Assembly: GCA_029582155.1 (NCBI GenBank)
Contig: CM055897.1
Location: forward strand, 11,956,482-12,020,481
Reading direction: 5' to 3'
Source of the DNA: Panopea generosa
Lineage: Eukaryota > Mollusca > Bivalvia > Adapedonta > Hiatellidae
Length of the DNA stretch: 64,000 nt
Shown here: piece after piece, positions 34,671-47,177 of the stretch
How positions within the stretch are numbered: position 1 is the stretch's first letter
Layout: each line of letters begins with the position of its first letter
Notes under the pieces: generated by a model
What the model saw: only the letters and a program-made list of their open reading frames with translations
What the model was told of the DNA's origin: nothing
The model's database searches: none
Position numbers and translations under genes: made by a program

Positions 34671-34734
34671 TCCAGCCGTGTATATTGAATAGTGATGACT
34701 GACTGTAGCTTATTCCTTATCCCTTTTCCTTATT

Positions 34735-36099
34735 TAAATGCTCAAATTTTTATTTGAATGACATCTTTGCTTTATTTTGAACATTTTGACAGCATTGTCA
34801 TGTTTGAATTGTGAATTTAGAAAAACAAATTGATACTTGGATATTGGAATATGAATACATGATCTCGGAAGTCTACCTTCACTTTTTCAATAATGTACAC
34901 ACTGAGCAGAAAAAAATCTCTTATATGACACATGACCTCTACTTTTCTCATCATATTTTGATAGTGCAGTGGTTGACAAACAGTAAAATGTAAATTCCAC
35001 TTCTTTCATTGGATCTCTCTATGAATGACAAGTCTTCAAACTTTTATTATTGACAACAGAATAAAAAACAAAAATCAATGGTGGGTTTACACTTATAAGA
35101 GAGACTTGAGTGAGATGGGGGTGATTTTCAAAAAAGTTAATTGTAGGTAAAATAACCTCTTTTTTACACTCTCATGGTCTTAAATGGCAAATTGGAGACA
35201 TTTCCTGCATAAAAAACACATTTTGGCTAGTTTACATGTATGCCTCAAATTAAGCATATATGTGCATATTTACATTGAAACTTCATGAAAAATCACACAA
35301 TTTTGAAGATTTCTTATTTTGGATGATTGAAATGTGCAATTTTTTAGCACATATACATTGTATTGAATAATATATTTTGGTAAGATAATGTCTTCAATGT
35401 GTCCTGAGACTATTTTGGTGTAAAAGTTTTAATGGAATTAGGTAAAAAAAAATTTTTTTGGTAAAATTAGTCAAAACACATCAAAATTGCATGTCGGTCA
35501 ACATCTCGCGCCTGTATATAATGACCATGTAAAAAGTGGTATTCTGACAAAAGTTTTAGTATTTAATGCCTGCAACTTGGCAGTATTACTGCAAATTGAT
35601 AGTACTTAGCAAAAAAAAAAAACAACAGGTTATTATGAAATTAAACAAAAAGTTTCCTTAGGGGCATAGTACCACCATTGGAAAAAGGGAGTGCTTTCGT
35701 GGGGTAGTCGCATAATGGCGGCAATAAATAATCCTCGTTTGCTCTTCTTTAAAAATGGATTTTTTCTTTATTTTAATGCTCATTTTTTTACTTGAATTTC
35801 ATTATTAATGTATTTTGAACATTTTGACAGCATTGTCATGTTTGAATTGTGAATTTAGAAAAAGAAATGGATGCTTGGAAATTGGGGTAATACATGATTT
35901 CGGAAGTCTACTTTCATTTTGTCAATAGTGTACACACTGAGCAGATAAAAAATCTCTTATATGACACATGACCCCTACTTTTCTCATCATATTTTGATAG
36001 TGCAGTGGTTGACAAACAGTAAAATGTAAGTTTCATTTTGGTCTCTCTATAAATGACAAGCCTTCAAACTTCTATTATTTATTATAGAATAAAGAACAA
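34735..36099 (+). repeat. Pair of ~320-bp direct repeats with spacer (copy 2)
   Basis: Duplicate of 19580-20943: members at about 34735-35100 and 35766-36099, with an AT-rich spacer that holds no gene. Confidence 0.8.
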
Positions 36100-37151
36100 C
36101 AAGAGGCCCAAGAGAGCCTGAGGACGCTCTAATGATTCATAGTGGCCATAGCACTTTTTGAAATTCTCCTATGCAATAGTAACATCGGGGTGGGGTCATT
36201 TTTAACCCTAGTGACACCATTTGAACAAATCTAACAAAACTATAGTTAGTCATCATTACTACATAAACTTTTTGAAAATATGTTCATGAGAAGAAGATTT
36301 TTTAAGTTTTGGACTATTTTTAGTAACGGTGGCTATCTTGAATTCCAAATTAAAAAAAAAACTTCTGTGTAGTCTCCTATGCAATAGAAACATCCATTTG
36401 AAGTTTCAGATTAACTGGCCTAATGGTTTCAGAATAAATTGAAAGAAAAAGAGAATTTTCTGTTTTCCCATAGTATTCCTATGTAAATTCTAAGTCCCCT
36501 TACAAGGCCCCTATAAATTTTAGTCCCTTAATTCTTATCTGCAATCAAACCCCAACACATAGGGATAATTTATGCCAAATATGTACAAATCTGACATACC
36601 GGTTCTCAAGAAAACGATTTAAGTAATTCCCAACTTTTAACCTTTTGGGGCCCATCCTGACCCCTTAAGACAGTGGAACCCAGTCATTTTTACAAATCTG
36701 AACCTCCTTCACCAAACAATGCTTTTTTGAAGATAAAGGCAAAATTATTTCTATTTTAAAAAAAAAAATACATATATTATATTGACATGTGTCCCCTAAT
36801 TGAACCATCGGGGCAGGGTCAATTTTAACCCTAGGGACACCATTTGAACAAATCTAACAAAACTATAGTTTGTCATCATTACTACATAAACATTTTGAAA
36901 ATCTGTTGGGCCGTTCATGAGAAGTAGATTTTTTAAGTTTTTGAATTATTTTTAGTAACGGCGGCCATCTTGAATTTCAGATCGAAAAATAATTTTTTTG
37001 TATAGTCTCCTACGCATTAGAAACATCCATGTGAAGTTTCAGTTTAATTGACCTAGTGGTTTCAGAGAAAGTGATTCTAAGAAACGACACACGGCAGACG
37101 ACGGACAACGCGCCATCGCATAAGCCCTTCTGGCCTTTGGCCAGTAGAGCT
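36100..37151 (+). mobile_element. Dispersed bivalve-type repeat (copy 2)
   Basis: Duplicate of 20944-21994, followed by the duplicated partial right end to 37294. Confidence 0.75.
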
Positions 37152-37317
37152 AATAATGGAGAGTCATCTTGAATTTTTTTTGAATGCATTGGAAGTCAAT
37201 AAAAAGTTTGGGTAGCTGCAATTTTGAGTGAGTAGATAGGAGCACGACAACGCGCCATCGAATAAGCACTTCTGGCTTTTGGCCAGTAGAACTAATCACC
37301 TATGGTGGGTTTACACC

Positions 37318-37595
37318 TTGAAAGCAGTATTATGCTTACCCTAATGCAATATTGACTGACTGTAGCTTGTAATACTGTACTGTATTGAAAGCAGTATTAT
37401 GCTGACCTCAATGCAATACTGACTGACTGTAGCTTGTAAAACTGTACTGTATTGAAAGCAGTGTTATGCTGACCTCAATGCAATATTGACTAACTGTAGC
37501 TTGTGTAATACTGTACTGTATTGAAAGCAGTATTATGCTGACCTCAATACAATACTGACTGACAATAGCTTGTTATATTGCACTATATTGAAGGA
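37318..37595 (+). repeat. 67-69 bp minisatellite (copy 2)
   Basis: Duplicate of 22160-22437. Confidence 0.9.
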
Positions 37596-38302
37596 AGCAG
37601 TGTCATACAAAATCAGATTACATAAAAATACAGTTACATTAAAACAGTGACTTTGGAGTAGTTGTTGTTCTTAATTTTGTAAATCTATTATACATTTACA
37701 GCCAACTTTGATTAACAAAATATTTAATCTGTAAAACGCCCTTAAACTATTGAGGGCTAGTTTATCAAAGGAAATAAATATTGTTTTTGTTTTATAAAAA
37801 TATATTTTATACACTGGCTTCGCAAATGTATATAAAGCATTTAAGATAGCCACATTCATTATTTGACGGGGTATTTACCGAGCAGGATACCCACAGGAAG
37901 ATATTTATGAAGACTCCCTAATGCGCATTTTTATTTCTATGTCATGAAGAAAAGAAAAGTATCAGAAATGTTCACTTTACAATATCATTCCTACACTCTA
38001 GATGATTGTCAATTGTGTTGATATAATGAAAGTTGATAATTTAAACACACGGTAATTGAAAAAATAAAGATTAATTCATTATTAATACTGCAAACGCATT
38101 TGATATTTAGTTATTACCGTTTTCATTAAAAAGTTGAAACAAGAATTTCATTTCCAAGTTTGTCTAAACTATGCAGTTAACAACATTTAAACATTATTGT
38201 ATATCAAACCAGAACTATATAACCTGAGTCCGCTTCTAAAACCATGCGAATATATACTATGAACACATTCCTCATCACTTTCAGTATATTTAAAAGTTTG
38301 AT

Positions 38303-38935
38303 TTTATCATCTCCAGGATCTCTTTCATTACCGTTTTCGTCGTTTTAAGGTTTACTTTCACCACCATGACCACCACCCTCGCCATCTGCAGAATCTCTTC
38401 CATTTTCATCATTGTCATGATTACTTTCACCACAATGACCATCACATTCGCCATCTTCAGGATCTCTTCCATTTTCATCATTATCAGGATTACTTTCGCC
38501 CCCATGACCACAACCCTCGCCATCTCCAGAATCTCTTTCATTTTCGTCATTGTCAGGATTACTTTCACCACCATGACCCCCACATTCGCCATCTCCAGGA
38601 TCGCTTCCATTTTCGTTTTGTCAGGATTACTTTCACCACCATGGCCATCCCCTTCACTATCTCCAGGATCTCTTTCATTTTCGTCATTGTCAAGATTACT
38701 TTCACCACCATGACCGCCAACTTCGCCATCCCAGGATCGCTTCCATTTTCGTCATTGTCAAGATTACTTTCACCACCATGACCCCCACCTTCGCCATCTC
38801 CAGGATCGCTTCCATTTTCGTTATTGTCAGGATTACTTTCACACTATGACCATCTCCTTTACTATCTCCAAGATCTCTTCCACTACTTTTTTGCCATCGT
38901 CAGGATTACTTTCACCACCATGACCATCTATGAAC
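38303..38935 (-). pseudogene. 69-bp minisatellite encoding the acidic repeat (copy 2)
   Basis: Duplicate of 23145-23690. It extends further right (to about 38935) with one to one and a half extra, more diverged units. It has an additional 1-base loss near 38617 (cgttttgtc against cgtttttgtc), so the acidic frame is broken twice. Confidence 0.5.
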
Positions 38936-39152
38936 AAGTATGTGTCGTTATATTCCGGAGTAACAAAATAACAAAACATTATGTACCATTTCTTCAAATA
39001 TATTAACATACAGTTTCATATCATACATCCGTTATTTATTTATTTCATTTCAATATAAACAGTTATAAAAAAAGAAAAGAAAATAGTCAGACATATGAAT
39101 GTAACAAGAGAGGTTTATAAAAATAATATGCCTCCTGTGATAGTGTCAGATA
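38846..39152. other. 307-bp segment present only in copy 2
   Basis: Copy 1 jumps from ttactttcac to ataacaagatcc at about 23685. Copy 2 has 307 more bases between the same sequences: about 90 bp of further acidic-repeat units, then AT-rich DNA. The offset before and after (15,159 and 15,466) gives the size. Confidence 0.9.
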
Positions 39153-39219
39153 ACACGATCCTTTAATAGGCCAAATATCTCTTAGGATCCAGGCTAAACT
39201 GTATTCAAGATATCAGACG

Positions 39220-39640
39220 GAAATCCAAATTTCTATCAATTGTAACAGTGACTTTGACCTTTGACTTACCGATTCAAAATGAAAAGGGGCCATCTACTTT
39301 CCGAGATGTAACATACTGCAAAGAGTTCTGTCCATAGCCAAACTGTTCTCGAGTTATCAATAAGACATATTTACTATAAATAACACTGTGACTTTAACTT
39401 TGACAATCCGACACCAAACGGAATAGAGACAACATACTTACTAAGACAAACTATCCCACAAAGATTGAAGTCCCCAACCCAAGTTTTCAGTCAGAAAACG
39501 TTTCTATGGATAGCCATTGGGACTTTGACAGTCGACCGACCGATTCAAAAATAAGGGTTTTCTACTCAAGACAAACCACCCTGCAAAGTCTGATGTGTCT
39601 AGGCCGAACCGTTCTATAGGTATCAGTAAGAAACCTTTAA
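39220..39640 (+). repeat. Degenerate ~135-bp repeat (copy 2)
   Basis: Duplicate of 23755-24170. Confidence 0.6.
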
Positions 39641-39936
39641 AATTAACATTTATTGCAAATCACCATATAGCTTAAATGTAATAGTAAAAAAGTAATGTAT
39701 CATGAATGCGTTCTTCTCTTGAATAAGTGAATTTAACAGATATTTTCCTATTTTCGCGACGTCTATTTTGTCGTCTGCAATAATGCCGGTTCAAAAAATT
39801 TGATAAAATGTTCAGCTTGTGCAGTTTTCTTTCCTTCAAATATTACGATAACATGCCTAAACAGTTTTTAAACACGCTGCACTTTTCCGTAATCCATCAC
39901 TATTATGAGAAAATATTCCTCATCCTTATCAAATAC

Positions 39937-40898
39937 TAGAGAAGTGATCTGTTGAAATATTGTAAATAAATGATAAATACATATTTTAGATATCGTCACA
40001 TCTTTAGACAACCATCATAGATGCATGGCTTTACCTCTTTTAAACATATGCTAGTCAGTAATATTTATATCTGCGATTGTATTCAAATTCACTTTAAAAC
40101 ATTTCAAATCAAAGCGCTGTGAGCGATGAAAGCACTGAACGTATAGGGCTTCAAATGGCTTGGTGGAGAAGTTGATAAGGAGCAAATAAAAACTCATTTT
40201 TCTAAGGAAATTAAAAGGATTCAAAATTGTATTTCTATGTATGTATTTAATATCATGCAGAAAATACTTAGATGCAACGTATCAAAGTGTGTCAGACATA
40301 TCAGCAAACGAAAAGGTTTCACTATCTAAATATAGGATTTTTTTAATTTACCCGATACTTTCTTATTAAATATGCAAATGGAAATACATAATGATTGAGC
40401 TTAGTGCATTTAAGCAATTTTATGACACACGCCACATTTGCCTTTTCTCTGAAGCCGGAATATGGCCGGGTCGACCGTAACCTGATCGGGTTTTAATAGC
40501 ACATCCTAAATTAAGTCACGTGACGCCTGATACTATTTTTGGCATATTTCTGCATATTTCATCACATAGTGCAATCGATTTTACAGAGTTGTTACGTTTC
40601 TAATGGGTCATTTAGGTATAAAGTCTTTCAAAATCATTCAAACATTATTATGTGGTATTTTATTTGCTAAATATTCACGATCTAAAGCTTTTCAATGCAG
40701 TTTGGTAAGTTTGATCCAAAAGTTGAACTACTTTGATCTATTATTCAAGCGCATTTATTCTTATAGAGGAGTATTTCGCACTTTTCGATTGGCAACCAGT
40801 CAAAAGTTGAGATCCAGCATTGGTATTATGGCCTTTGGGGCAAGCCACATAACAACACTATAATCCTTCTTATACAACACAAACATCATTTAACAACA
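39937..40898. other. Unique sequence right of the duplication; no gene seen
   Basis: AT-rich, low copy. The plus-strand frame at 40603-40863 has no recognisable domain. On the minus strand it would be the 3' UTR of the CARD gene: AATAAA reads on the minus strand at 40664-40659, about 235 bp past the stop. Confidence 0.45.
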
Positions 40899-41096
40899 CT
40901 AAACAGATTCAATATATTTACTTTTGTTCATCGCTGTGTCCTCTGCATTTTGTAACGCCTCTATCAAATGTTGCTCCTCAATTTTATCTAAATGTCTTTT
41001 AAATATGTCATACTTCTTCCATCCACTGTCCATTACTGCCTTTATCATTTCCCTGTTCTTCTGAGACGATGTTGGTTCATCCTTAAAAATATCAAA
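40899..41096 (-). CDS. CARD domain, second half (last exon seen)
   Basis: The exon starts after GTGTTACAG at 41096 (acceptor AG at 41098-41097) and reads FDIFKDEPTSSQKNREMIKA, then SGWKKYDIFKRHLDKIEEQH and LIEALQNAED, to a TAG at 40899-40901. The pattern (EPTS...NR.M...SG...YDIFK..L...HLIEAL) is that of helices 3-5 of a caspase recruitment domain. It joins in frame (phase 0) to the exon at 42625-42749, which supplies helices 1-2. CARDs are adaptor domains that assemble apoptosis or innate-immune signalling complexes by CARD-CARD contact. A donor-like GTAAAT at 40921-40916 could end the exon earlier; otherwise the CARD is at the C-terminus. Upstream domains were not found, so the full protein is unknown. 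Confidence 0.65.
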   Translation of the reverse strand, partial: FDIFKDEPTSSQKNREMIKAVMDSGWKKYDIFKRHLDKIEEQHLIEALQNAEDTAMNKSKYIESV

Positions 41097-42624
41097 CTGT
41101 AACACTTGCCCAATACATGTATCATTAACCATATATTAATCCTGGACATTAAAATAAGGTGTTAAATGTAATTGCTAACTCAAAATAATGTCTGTTTTAT
41201 TATATATTTCTAACACAGTACTGTACACGTTAGCAACTAATATGGTAATCGAGCGGAATATTTAAAACATTGAAACTTACAAAATGCAATTAATAAATAA
41301 TAACAACAGTTTTATAGTTTTATTTTCATATTCTTGTACATTCTTCTACTTGAATAATATATTTTATAAATGGTGTTGAATGCATTTTTAACAGATAAAA
41401 GTGTATAAATAATAATTAAGAAAATGAAATTTACTAAGATACTGTATTATAACTTCATTCAAAATGAGAAAAATATCGACAATTATCCTCGTTTAAATGA
41501 CACCAATTTCTAAATTATTTCCATTGATACTGAGAATAATGGTTTTTATTATTTTAATGTCGTGAAAAATTATTTATTAATTCTTCTGTTTGAGTTTCAG
41601 TAATGTTTCAGGCAGATGGGAATAGATTGATATATGGGGAAGATCCTGGCTGAGCGGGATGGCAGAAAGTCGTAATATGTGAATAGGAATGTGGAAGTGG
41701 ACTGTATACCGGGCAGGTATGACGGAAATTTATCAAGTAAGCCAAGAATGGTCCTGATATGCTTTTCTGAACTCATAAATGTAAATTATCCCAGTGTTGT
41801 TATTTTTTCCAGTTCCTTAGAATCATGTGGTTTGTTCAGTATTTTTCAAAAATACAATAGTACTTAACTCGTTTTATAATGAGTTAAGAATATTTCATTA
41901 CTCTCTTGAACTCAACAAACCCGAGTCTGCTATTTTCGTTAACTGGACGTTATTATATTATATTTGCGATAGTGTCCATGTTATTATGTTTAATATGTTA
42001 TCAAAAATAAATTATAAATATGTTCAATAAGCGGGATGAAAAATTTAATCAATTCAGAGATGTTATTCAACTTTACACAGTCAAAAACACTTGTTTTGAA
42101 CTGATTTAATGTCTCATAGTTTTATACAACGTTAAACGCCATGCATAACTATACCAATTCAATGGCAAGTAACCCATTGACAGTCGGGTAAGATTAGTGT
42201 TCAAAGTTGTCCATAATAATACTTTGCTTAAACTCGGATATATATGAAAGTCGTAGAGGGTAATATGCTATATATAACCAAAACATTCATATTATTATAA
42301 TATTATATTGTTATTAGTTATTTTTCGAACTCATCAGAGATGTTATATAATTGTACACCTTAAAAATATCATTACTTGTGAAACTAGTTTTGACAATTCT
42401 GTGGTAAGTATCTCAGCCAACAACAGTCGGGTCAGATTAGTTTGCAAACTTGCGAACTCATCCAAAGTTATATAGTCATATAGAAAGTACATTAATTTGT
42501 TAAAATGTGAAGAAAACTAGAACTCCAAGACGGACGGGCAGCAATATCACAAGTAAACAGCGGATAACATACCATCACAAAAGCTTTAAAGGTCTTAATA
42601 ACCGACTTTCAAATTAATACATAC
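41097..42624 (-). other. Intron of the CARD gene
   Basis: GT...AG interval between the two CARD exons. The plus-strand short frames in it (41679-41867, 41827-42030) have no known domain. Confidence 0.55.
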
Positions 42625-42749
42625 CCTGATATCACTGATAGTTGTGCTGTTATATATAATCTCTTGTGTAAGGCTGTCCAACAAAATGTCTGTCTTCAGA
42701 ACCTTTACAAGCAGGTTATATTTATAATTAAGAGCCTTTTTAAAGATAT
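42625..42749 (-). CDS. CARD domain, first half (internal exon)
   Basis: 125-bp exon with acceptor TTTCGCAG before 42749 and donor AGG|GTATGT at 42624. After two bases of a split codon, 41 codons are open: IFKKALNYKYNLLVKVLKTD, then ILLDSLTQEI and TTISDIR. This matches helices 1-2 of a CARD (long amphipathic first helix, then LLDSLTQEII). It ends in phase 0 and joins the exon at 41096-40899 across a 1,528-bp intron. It needs an upstream exon ending one base into a codon, which I did not identify. No frameshift or stop; both splice sites are canonical, so this looks like a real, probably functional gene and not a transposon relic. Confidence 0.65.
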
Positions 42750-42827
42750 CTGCGAAAGACAAAATATAATAACATTATTTGTCTTATGATTAACTGTATA
42801 TGCCGAAAGAATTCTGTCATCATTTTA

Positions 42828-44813
42828 AGCTCTACTGGCTATTAAAGGCTAGAAGTGCTTATGCGATGGCGCGTTGTCCGTCGTCTGTCGTCTGTTAGCA
42901 GCACTTTCTCTGAAACCACTAGACCAATTAAACTGAATCTTCACATGGATGTTTCTATTGCATAGGAGACTATACAGAAGATTTTTTTTCGATCTGAAAT
43001 TCAAGATGGCAGCCGTTACTAAAAACAGTCCAAAACTTAAAAAATCTTCCTCTCATGATAGGCCCAACAAATTTTCAAAATGTTAATGTAGTAATGATAA
43101 CCAGTTTTGTTAGATTTGTTCAAATGGAGTCACTAGGATTAGAAATGACCGCGCTCCGAGGGTTCAGTTAGGGGACACATGTCATTATATTAATTTTTTT
43201 TTTTTTTAAAAAATGGGAATGATTTTGCCTCTATCTTCACAGAAGCATTGTTTGGTGAAGGAGGTTCAGATTGTAAAAATGACTGGGTTCTACTGTCTTA
43301 AGGGGTCAGGGGCCCCAAAAGGTTAAAAATTGGGATTACAAAACCTGTTTTCTTAAGAACCGGTTTGTCAGATTTGTTCATATTTGGCATAAATTATTCC
43401 TATATGTAGGGGTTTGATTTGAGATAAGAGTTTATGGGCTAAAATATATAGGGGCCCTGTAAGGGAACTTAGAATTTTACATAGGAATACTATGGGAAAA
43501 CAGAGAATTCTCTTATTTTTCATCTATTAAGACAAAATAATTATTCAATTTGATTCCGAAGTATCATCTAGTCATAGGAAATAAGATTTGGCCCAATAAG
43601 GATAAATGACTTTCCATAAGGTACCAGGGTGGGTAAAAAAAGGGTTAAAATAGAAAATTTCCAAAAATCCTCTTCTCAACAACCGGTCATTTGTTCATAT
43701 TGGATATATGGATTATCCCAATGAGTATGGGTTTAAAGTTTGTACAAATCAAGGGAATTGTATTTATAGGGCCCTGTAAGGGGACTTTAGAGTTTTATAT
43801 AGGAATACTGTTGGAAAACGGAAAATTCTCTTTTTTATCATTCATTTATGACTTCTTTTATTCAGTTTGAGATTTGAAGCAACTTTTAGTCATAACAAAT
43901 ATGATTTTGTTCGAAACGAACGACTGACTTTCTAAAAGGGGCCAGGTAGAGTCACAAAATAATTGAAATTAGACATTGTCATAAATCTTATATTCAACAA
44001 CCGGTCAGTCAAATTTTTCATATTTGATATAAATTATCCATATGATTAAGAAATCTAAAGTTTGTACAAATCAAGGGACACTGGGATGTGTAGAGGCCTG
44101 TAAGGGTTTTTTGAGTTTTACGTAGGAATACTATGGGAAAAGGAAAATTCTCAAATTTTTTGTCCATTTGGGTAAATATGTTGTTCAATTTGAGATCTAA
44201 AGCATTGTTTAGTTACAATAAGTTTGATTTTGTTCAATAAAGAGGATTGAATTTCCATAAGAGGCCAGTGGGTGGTGGATGGGGCAATAAGGTTATAATT
44301 TGTGAAAATTCCCTCTCAAAACCCTTTCGATCAAACTAGTTCATATTTGATATAGATCATCCCTACATCAGCAAGAATTGAAGATTCTGCATATCGAGGG
44401 GCTGGGATACATATGAGCCCTGTAATATGACTTTTACATAGGAATATTATAGGCAAAAGGGATATTTTTCATTTTGCATCCATGTGTACCAAAAAACTTC
44501 TTTTTAAAATTCGAATCATTTCTGCTCATAACAAATCGCTAAGCGTGGGTGATTGAAGTTCTGACAAATTAAGGGGCTGGGTTGTATAAGGGTTCTGTAC
44601 AGGGGTCTATATTTTTTTTACAGATGAATGGTATGGGAATTTAAAGTATTTCCTTTTCATAGCAATTAAGGTTTTGTTCAGTATGGTGGGGGTTATTTAT
44701 CCATAAGTTCTTAAGACGGCCCTCCAAAGCGGGTAAATATTGTGGAATTTCAAAAAGTGCTACGGCCACTTTGAGTCAGTAGAGCGTCCTCAGGCCCTTT
44801 TGGGTCTCTTGTT
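42828..44813 (-). mobile_element. Dispersed bivalve-type repeat, long form, inverted
   Basis: The ends agctctactggct...ggcgcgttgtccgtcg and cctcaggcccttttgggtctcttg are the inverse of the ends of the element at 20944. This member is 1,986 bp, about twice as long, because an internal module (taggaatactatgggaaaa anchor at 43483, 43801, 44124, 44440) is tandemly repeated about four times with 316-323 bp spacing. It has no ORF. It lies about 80 bp upstream of the CARD exon at 42749. Confidence 0.8.
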
Positions 44814-47143
44814 TAAAAGATGTTTTAATGTCACACACAAGCGTTTCCCTTATTTGATTTTATAACTACCGCGTCATTTGATGATCATCCAATGAAAACT
44901 GCAAGTGCACACAAGATCGAATTACGTTATTGACTAAAAATCCAGGGCCAACACTCGGATATTATTTATCTAATTTGGGCAGTTCAGCGAATTGTCAAAG
45001 ATATTTAATTATATGACAACTGTGTAAGTTTGAATTTGGTAATGATTACTGTGAGCGCTAGCGTGTACACAAGGTCAAATATTGCAATAACTCCAGTATT
45101 AATTATCCTATTTGGCGCGTTAAAGAATATATTATGCTTATAGAACAACTTCGTTTAAGAATATACTAAAAAAAGCTGCAATAGTTGACGATTCAAGTGG
45201 CATAGCTCCAATACAAATTACCTGCTGTTACAAGATTATTTAAACTATAGATCCATTTTCATGAACTGGTACCAAAATATTGCCCTCTGATGTGAAGTTG
45301 GCCCATATTTCATATACATGTATATGTAAAAAACTGAACAACTTAGAATGTAGAAGGATATCCAGCATTAATAAACTGTATGTGTTGGTACAAGACTATA
45401 GAACCATTAACAAGAACTGGTATATTACCATATGATTTAAAGGTAGTACATAATTGTATCGCATATGTAAAACATTGATAAACTAATCTTGAAACAGAAG
45501 ATCATCTCAACTATAGCTTACACTTTATTTTAAATTCTTGCCGGAATTATTTCAGGTAATGTTTAATTTGTATGTAAGTATTGCTTGACCAACTAATATT
45601 ATTCTAGTTATGCAAGTATTTAGGGTTATTATACGTACATGCTGTACCTTAAGTTAGGTATTATCACACCTATTTGGGTTACTTGTCAGTAATGGATTAA
45701 TGAATTTGTAAACCAATTTTAAATTTTGAAAGACAAATGTAACAAATGACAAATGCTGATTAATTAAATAATACTAAGGCAATACGAGCACACCCTCATT
45801 TTGTTGATTTCAAACAAACATAACTGTTGACAATGAAAATAAAAAGAGTTGGTGAATTATTTTGCTAATTTATCTTTAACAGACAAACAATAATTACAGC
45901 TTAATTTTACCAACACTGACTTTTAATTATCTTTCATTTGGTACTATTTTCCTGAAAAAAAACCGACCCCTGTTATTTTAGACAGCATCGATATAGTCGA
46001 ACGCACTGTCCCTCCGACAGCTCATGTTCATTAAGCATTCGTGTATTTCAAAATGAACATTATTCTATAAAAGTAAATATTAATAGCAAAGTTTTAAAAC
46101 TATTTTACCATGGTGCTTTGAACGTCCCACATAGGCGTGATGGAAAACGCTGAAAAGGTGCCACCATTTACACCTATACATACGTAAATGAACCATTTTA
46201 GTGGAGATTACATCCTAGATGCATTGAAATAAGATGCTGTGAAAGTCCTTTACCACGATCAGGGAACTTTGTCACAACGTAGACTGATTCGCGTGAATTT
46301 GTCATAAATTCACATTGACAGTTTTATTGTATTGTAAACTTTTATTACAGTTACAAGTCAATAGCAGGGACATCACGACGGATGTTTTGAATATGTTAAA
46401 TATAGTGTATTTTTACATTCGGGGGAATGTTATGCATTATAGGTTAAAACAATCAAACTGAATCTCTGAATATGGTTTGTTCAAGTCTTAAAGCAATTTA
46501 GTTGCATTTATCTGTCATTAGAGCTTTTTAATTTACGTTTATAACTGACATACATACCACATTACATCACAACCAGCACAGCTTCGTGATGACAAGGTAA
46601 AGGAGGCGCGCCGATCCTAATTTCAATGTCACGGAATAAGAGTCGATATCTTTAACATTGTAGAATAGTGCAACCCTATGAAAATACTGTCATTTGCACT
46701 TCGGGAGTCCTATAGAGAGTGTCCGGCATTCAATATAAGTTCATCCAAAATTAAAGGTGTCATTACGTTACGGACTTAGTTAGTGAAAGCTAGAACTAAC
46801 ACTCAAGCAAAACAATACCTTTAAGGGACAAATATCAAGTTTCTCGTTGTTGTTTTTGTAATTGTTTTATTTCATATTATTTACATATACATGCATGTAT
46901 CATATTTTTACAGCACAGAACAAATACACAATATAATTTTAAATGCATACAATACATCATGATATTCATACTTTGGATAGTAGTAAAAGCCTGAAACGAA
47001 TTATTTTAACAAATACAGAATAGTAGTAATGGCCATAGTTTTTCCATTCCAAGCCTCAAACATGATGATTTTGTGAATGTTTTATGTCAGATGTGAGTGT
47101 TGACGTCTTCTGTGTGACGAAATAATTTTATTTAAATTTTATG

Positions 47144-47177
<34 letters not shown>

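Larger units (their letters stand above)
24471..39936 (+). repeat. Tandem segmental duplication, copy 2 (15,466 bp)
   Basis: Second head-to-tail copy of 9330-24470. After 39936 the sequence (tagagaagtg...) is unique. Left edge, junction and right edge share only the 2 bases 'ac' (9329-9330, 24470-24471, 39935-39936), so a long-homology unequal crossover is not visible. It carries 307 bp (about 38846-39152) absent from copy 1. Confidence 0.95.
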
